This document shows, piece by piece, positions 50,877-52,026 of a stretch of 52,026 nt of DNA. The stretch's first letter is position 1. Each line of letters begins with the position of its first letter. Made by a program: the position numbers and the translations under genes. The notes beneath the pieces are model-generated. The model was not told the DNA's origin. It did not search any database and worked only from the letters and a program-made list of their open reading frames with translations. Source of the DNA: Coemansia sp. RSA 487 (taxonomy: Eukaryota; Kickxellomycota; Kickxellomycetes; Kickxellales; Kickxellaceae); assembly GCA_027577595.1 (NCBI GenBank), contig JANBRJ010000108.1, positions 1 to 52,026 of the forward strand, read 5' to 3'.

Positions 50877-52026
50877 ATGCCACTATCTGTGGACCACATT
50901 CTGCGAACGTTGCCAATTACAGCCTCAATTCTTAGCGCAGTGGCACGGCCGTTCACTCCAGAAGACCTGGTGCAAACAAACCGCTTGGGAGACACTGTCG
51001 TCTCACCTGGAAACACAGCGGTTGCTTATATCTAGTCCCAATACTCTATTGAGTCCAAGCGTCGAACCACAAAGCTCATAGTGCAGTCACTCAGCGGAAA
51101 CAACTACTATGGCAGCAGTCCCATTGATGTTGTCAGCTATTCTGCTGATGCTTGCGTAAACCCGCCTAAATATTCTTTAGATTCCAAGAGTAAAGACGGT
51201 TCTGAGTCAGCCAGTCTCAACCCCTTGCAGCCTGTATGACTCAGCGACTCGGTTTTGGGTTTTGTAGCACCTGATACTTCATCAAGTGGTTCGATACTCT
51301 ATGTTGTCTCAGAACGCAAGGGCCGCTGGTCAAAGCCGCATCCCCTGGTGTCCGTGCCGGTACCCATTCCAAGTGTGCAGTTCAATCCCAAGTTTGGCAT
51401 CCTTGCATTCACTGCAACCGTTTACAACGGAAATGCAACCCTGGAGGGCACGACAAGCATTGACCGCCAGGAGCAAGAGCAAGCGGATACGGCTCGGGTG
51501 TATGATAACCTTTGGGTGCGCCACTGGGATACGTCTATATCCCCAAAGCTTCCACAAATCCACACGCTCAAACTTGTATCCACCAGCGATAACTCGTTCA
51601 AGCCCAAAGGACAGCCAAGGAACATTATGAAGGGCACAGAAGCTGACGGACGTCTTGAGGCTTTGGGTTCATTCGTCGTTTCGCCAAATGGGCTACAGAT
51701 TGCCTTTGTTGCCAAGGAACCTGGCAAGGATTACGCATGGAAGACCGCCAGCTTTATTTGCTTGGCAGATGTCGATGGGTCTGCCGCTGCGCCAATAAAT
51801 CCTGGTAATGGCGGCGCCAGCTCCAACCCCTCATTCAACCACGATGGCACAAAGATCGCACACCTTCAAACGACTGTTCCAACATATTGGGCTGACCGTA
51901 ACCAGATAAAGATTTACTACATTGCCGAAAAGACAACGACCAATGCTGCCTCTGACTGGGACCGTTCCCCAGGACAAGTCAAATGGGACGACGATAGCAC
52001 TTTGCTGGTTACATACAACGAGTACG
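50877..52026 (+). pseudogene. Secreted DPP5-like (S9 family) dipeptidyl-peptidase gene with two in-frame stops, 5' part only
   Basis: From an ATG at 50877 one frame runs to the window edge with peptidase-like sequence. A signal peptide (residues 1-23) is followed by RPFTPEDLVQTNRLGDTVVS, then beta-propeller segments typical of S9 peptidases: GSILYVVSERKGRWSKPHPL, VQFNPKFGILAFTATVY, ARVYDNLWVRHWDT (the fungal DPP5-type YDxLxVRHWD signature), and GGASSNPSFNHDGTKIAHL. Two stops interrupt it: TAG at 51033-51035 (codon 53) and TGA at 51237-51239 (codon 121). The first fits loss of a Gln codon and the second loss of a Trp codon. The frame is otherwise intact, so inactivation is recent, or one stop reflects a sequence error. 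The catalytic domain lies beyond the window. A shortened product from a later Met would lack the signal peptide. Confidence 0.8.

Overview
The window is eukaryotic and almost certainly fungal. It carries single-copy fungal housekeeping genes (CCT6, an AAMP/Sqt1 WD40 protein, the PP2A scaffold subunit, a Scy1/SCYL2 pseudokinase, a Sec39-like Dsl1/NRZ subunit), few introns, A/T-rich spacers and a Mucoromycota-style DDE transposase relic. The transposase type, the Ser/Gln-rich regulators and the small secreted proteins suggest an early-diverging lineage (Zoopagomycota, Kickxella-like, or Mucoromycota). That placement is inference and no marker here proves it.

Bases 1-2900 are a decayed, repeat-rich edge: the 5' end of an unidentified gene, a broken Ty3/gypsy pol fragment, and a truncated DDE-type DNA transposon abutting it. 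From 3.1 to 9.2 kb all genes lie on the minus strand: two tandem secreted double-psi beta-barrel (expansin/barwin-like) paralogues and a class IIC P-type ATPase whose phosphorylated Asp is replaced by Glu. From 10.9 to 21 kb lie a 1374-residue disordered Ser-rich protein (a 5' intron is resolved here), an ABCC/MRP-type transporter, and a small secreted Gly/Cys-rich protein with a Kex2-like site.

From 21.4 to 26.3 kb a three-repeat Myb reading frame and a four-finger C2H2 reading frame follow each other on the minus strand. They are joined in frame by a good donor and acceptor, and the zinc-finger part has no usable ATG of its own, so I read them as one Myb-C2H2 fusion gene. From 27.8 to 33.3 kb come a two-segment membrane protein, a small orphan protein ending in Cys-Cys and a Scy1/SCYL2 pseudokinase. 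Around 34-35 kb lies a broken secreted-protein gene preceded by two abutting hairpins. From 35.5 to 48.5 kb the region is dense and ordinary: Sec39-like, dual-specificity phosphatase, CCT6, Sqt1/AAMP and PP2A scaffold, with CCT6 and Sqt1 head to head.

The last 3.5 kb is A/T-rich with doubtful small genes. It ends in the 5' half of a secreted S9-family dipeptidyl-peptidase (DPP5-like) gene interrupted by two in-frame stops, cut by the window edge.

The genes do not form one pathway. Loose themes are ER/Golgi/endosome traffic (Sec39, Scy1/SCYL2), signalling (PP2A scaffold, dual-specificity phosphatase), protein folding and ribosome assembly (CCT6, Sqt1), and secretion (barrel proteins, Gly/Cys peptide, peptidase relic). 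The most unusual items are the apparently non-phosphorylatable P-type ATPase and the Myb-C2H2 fusion.
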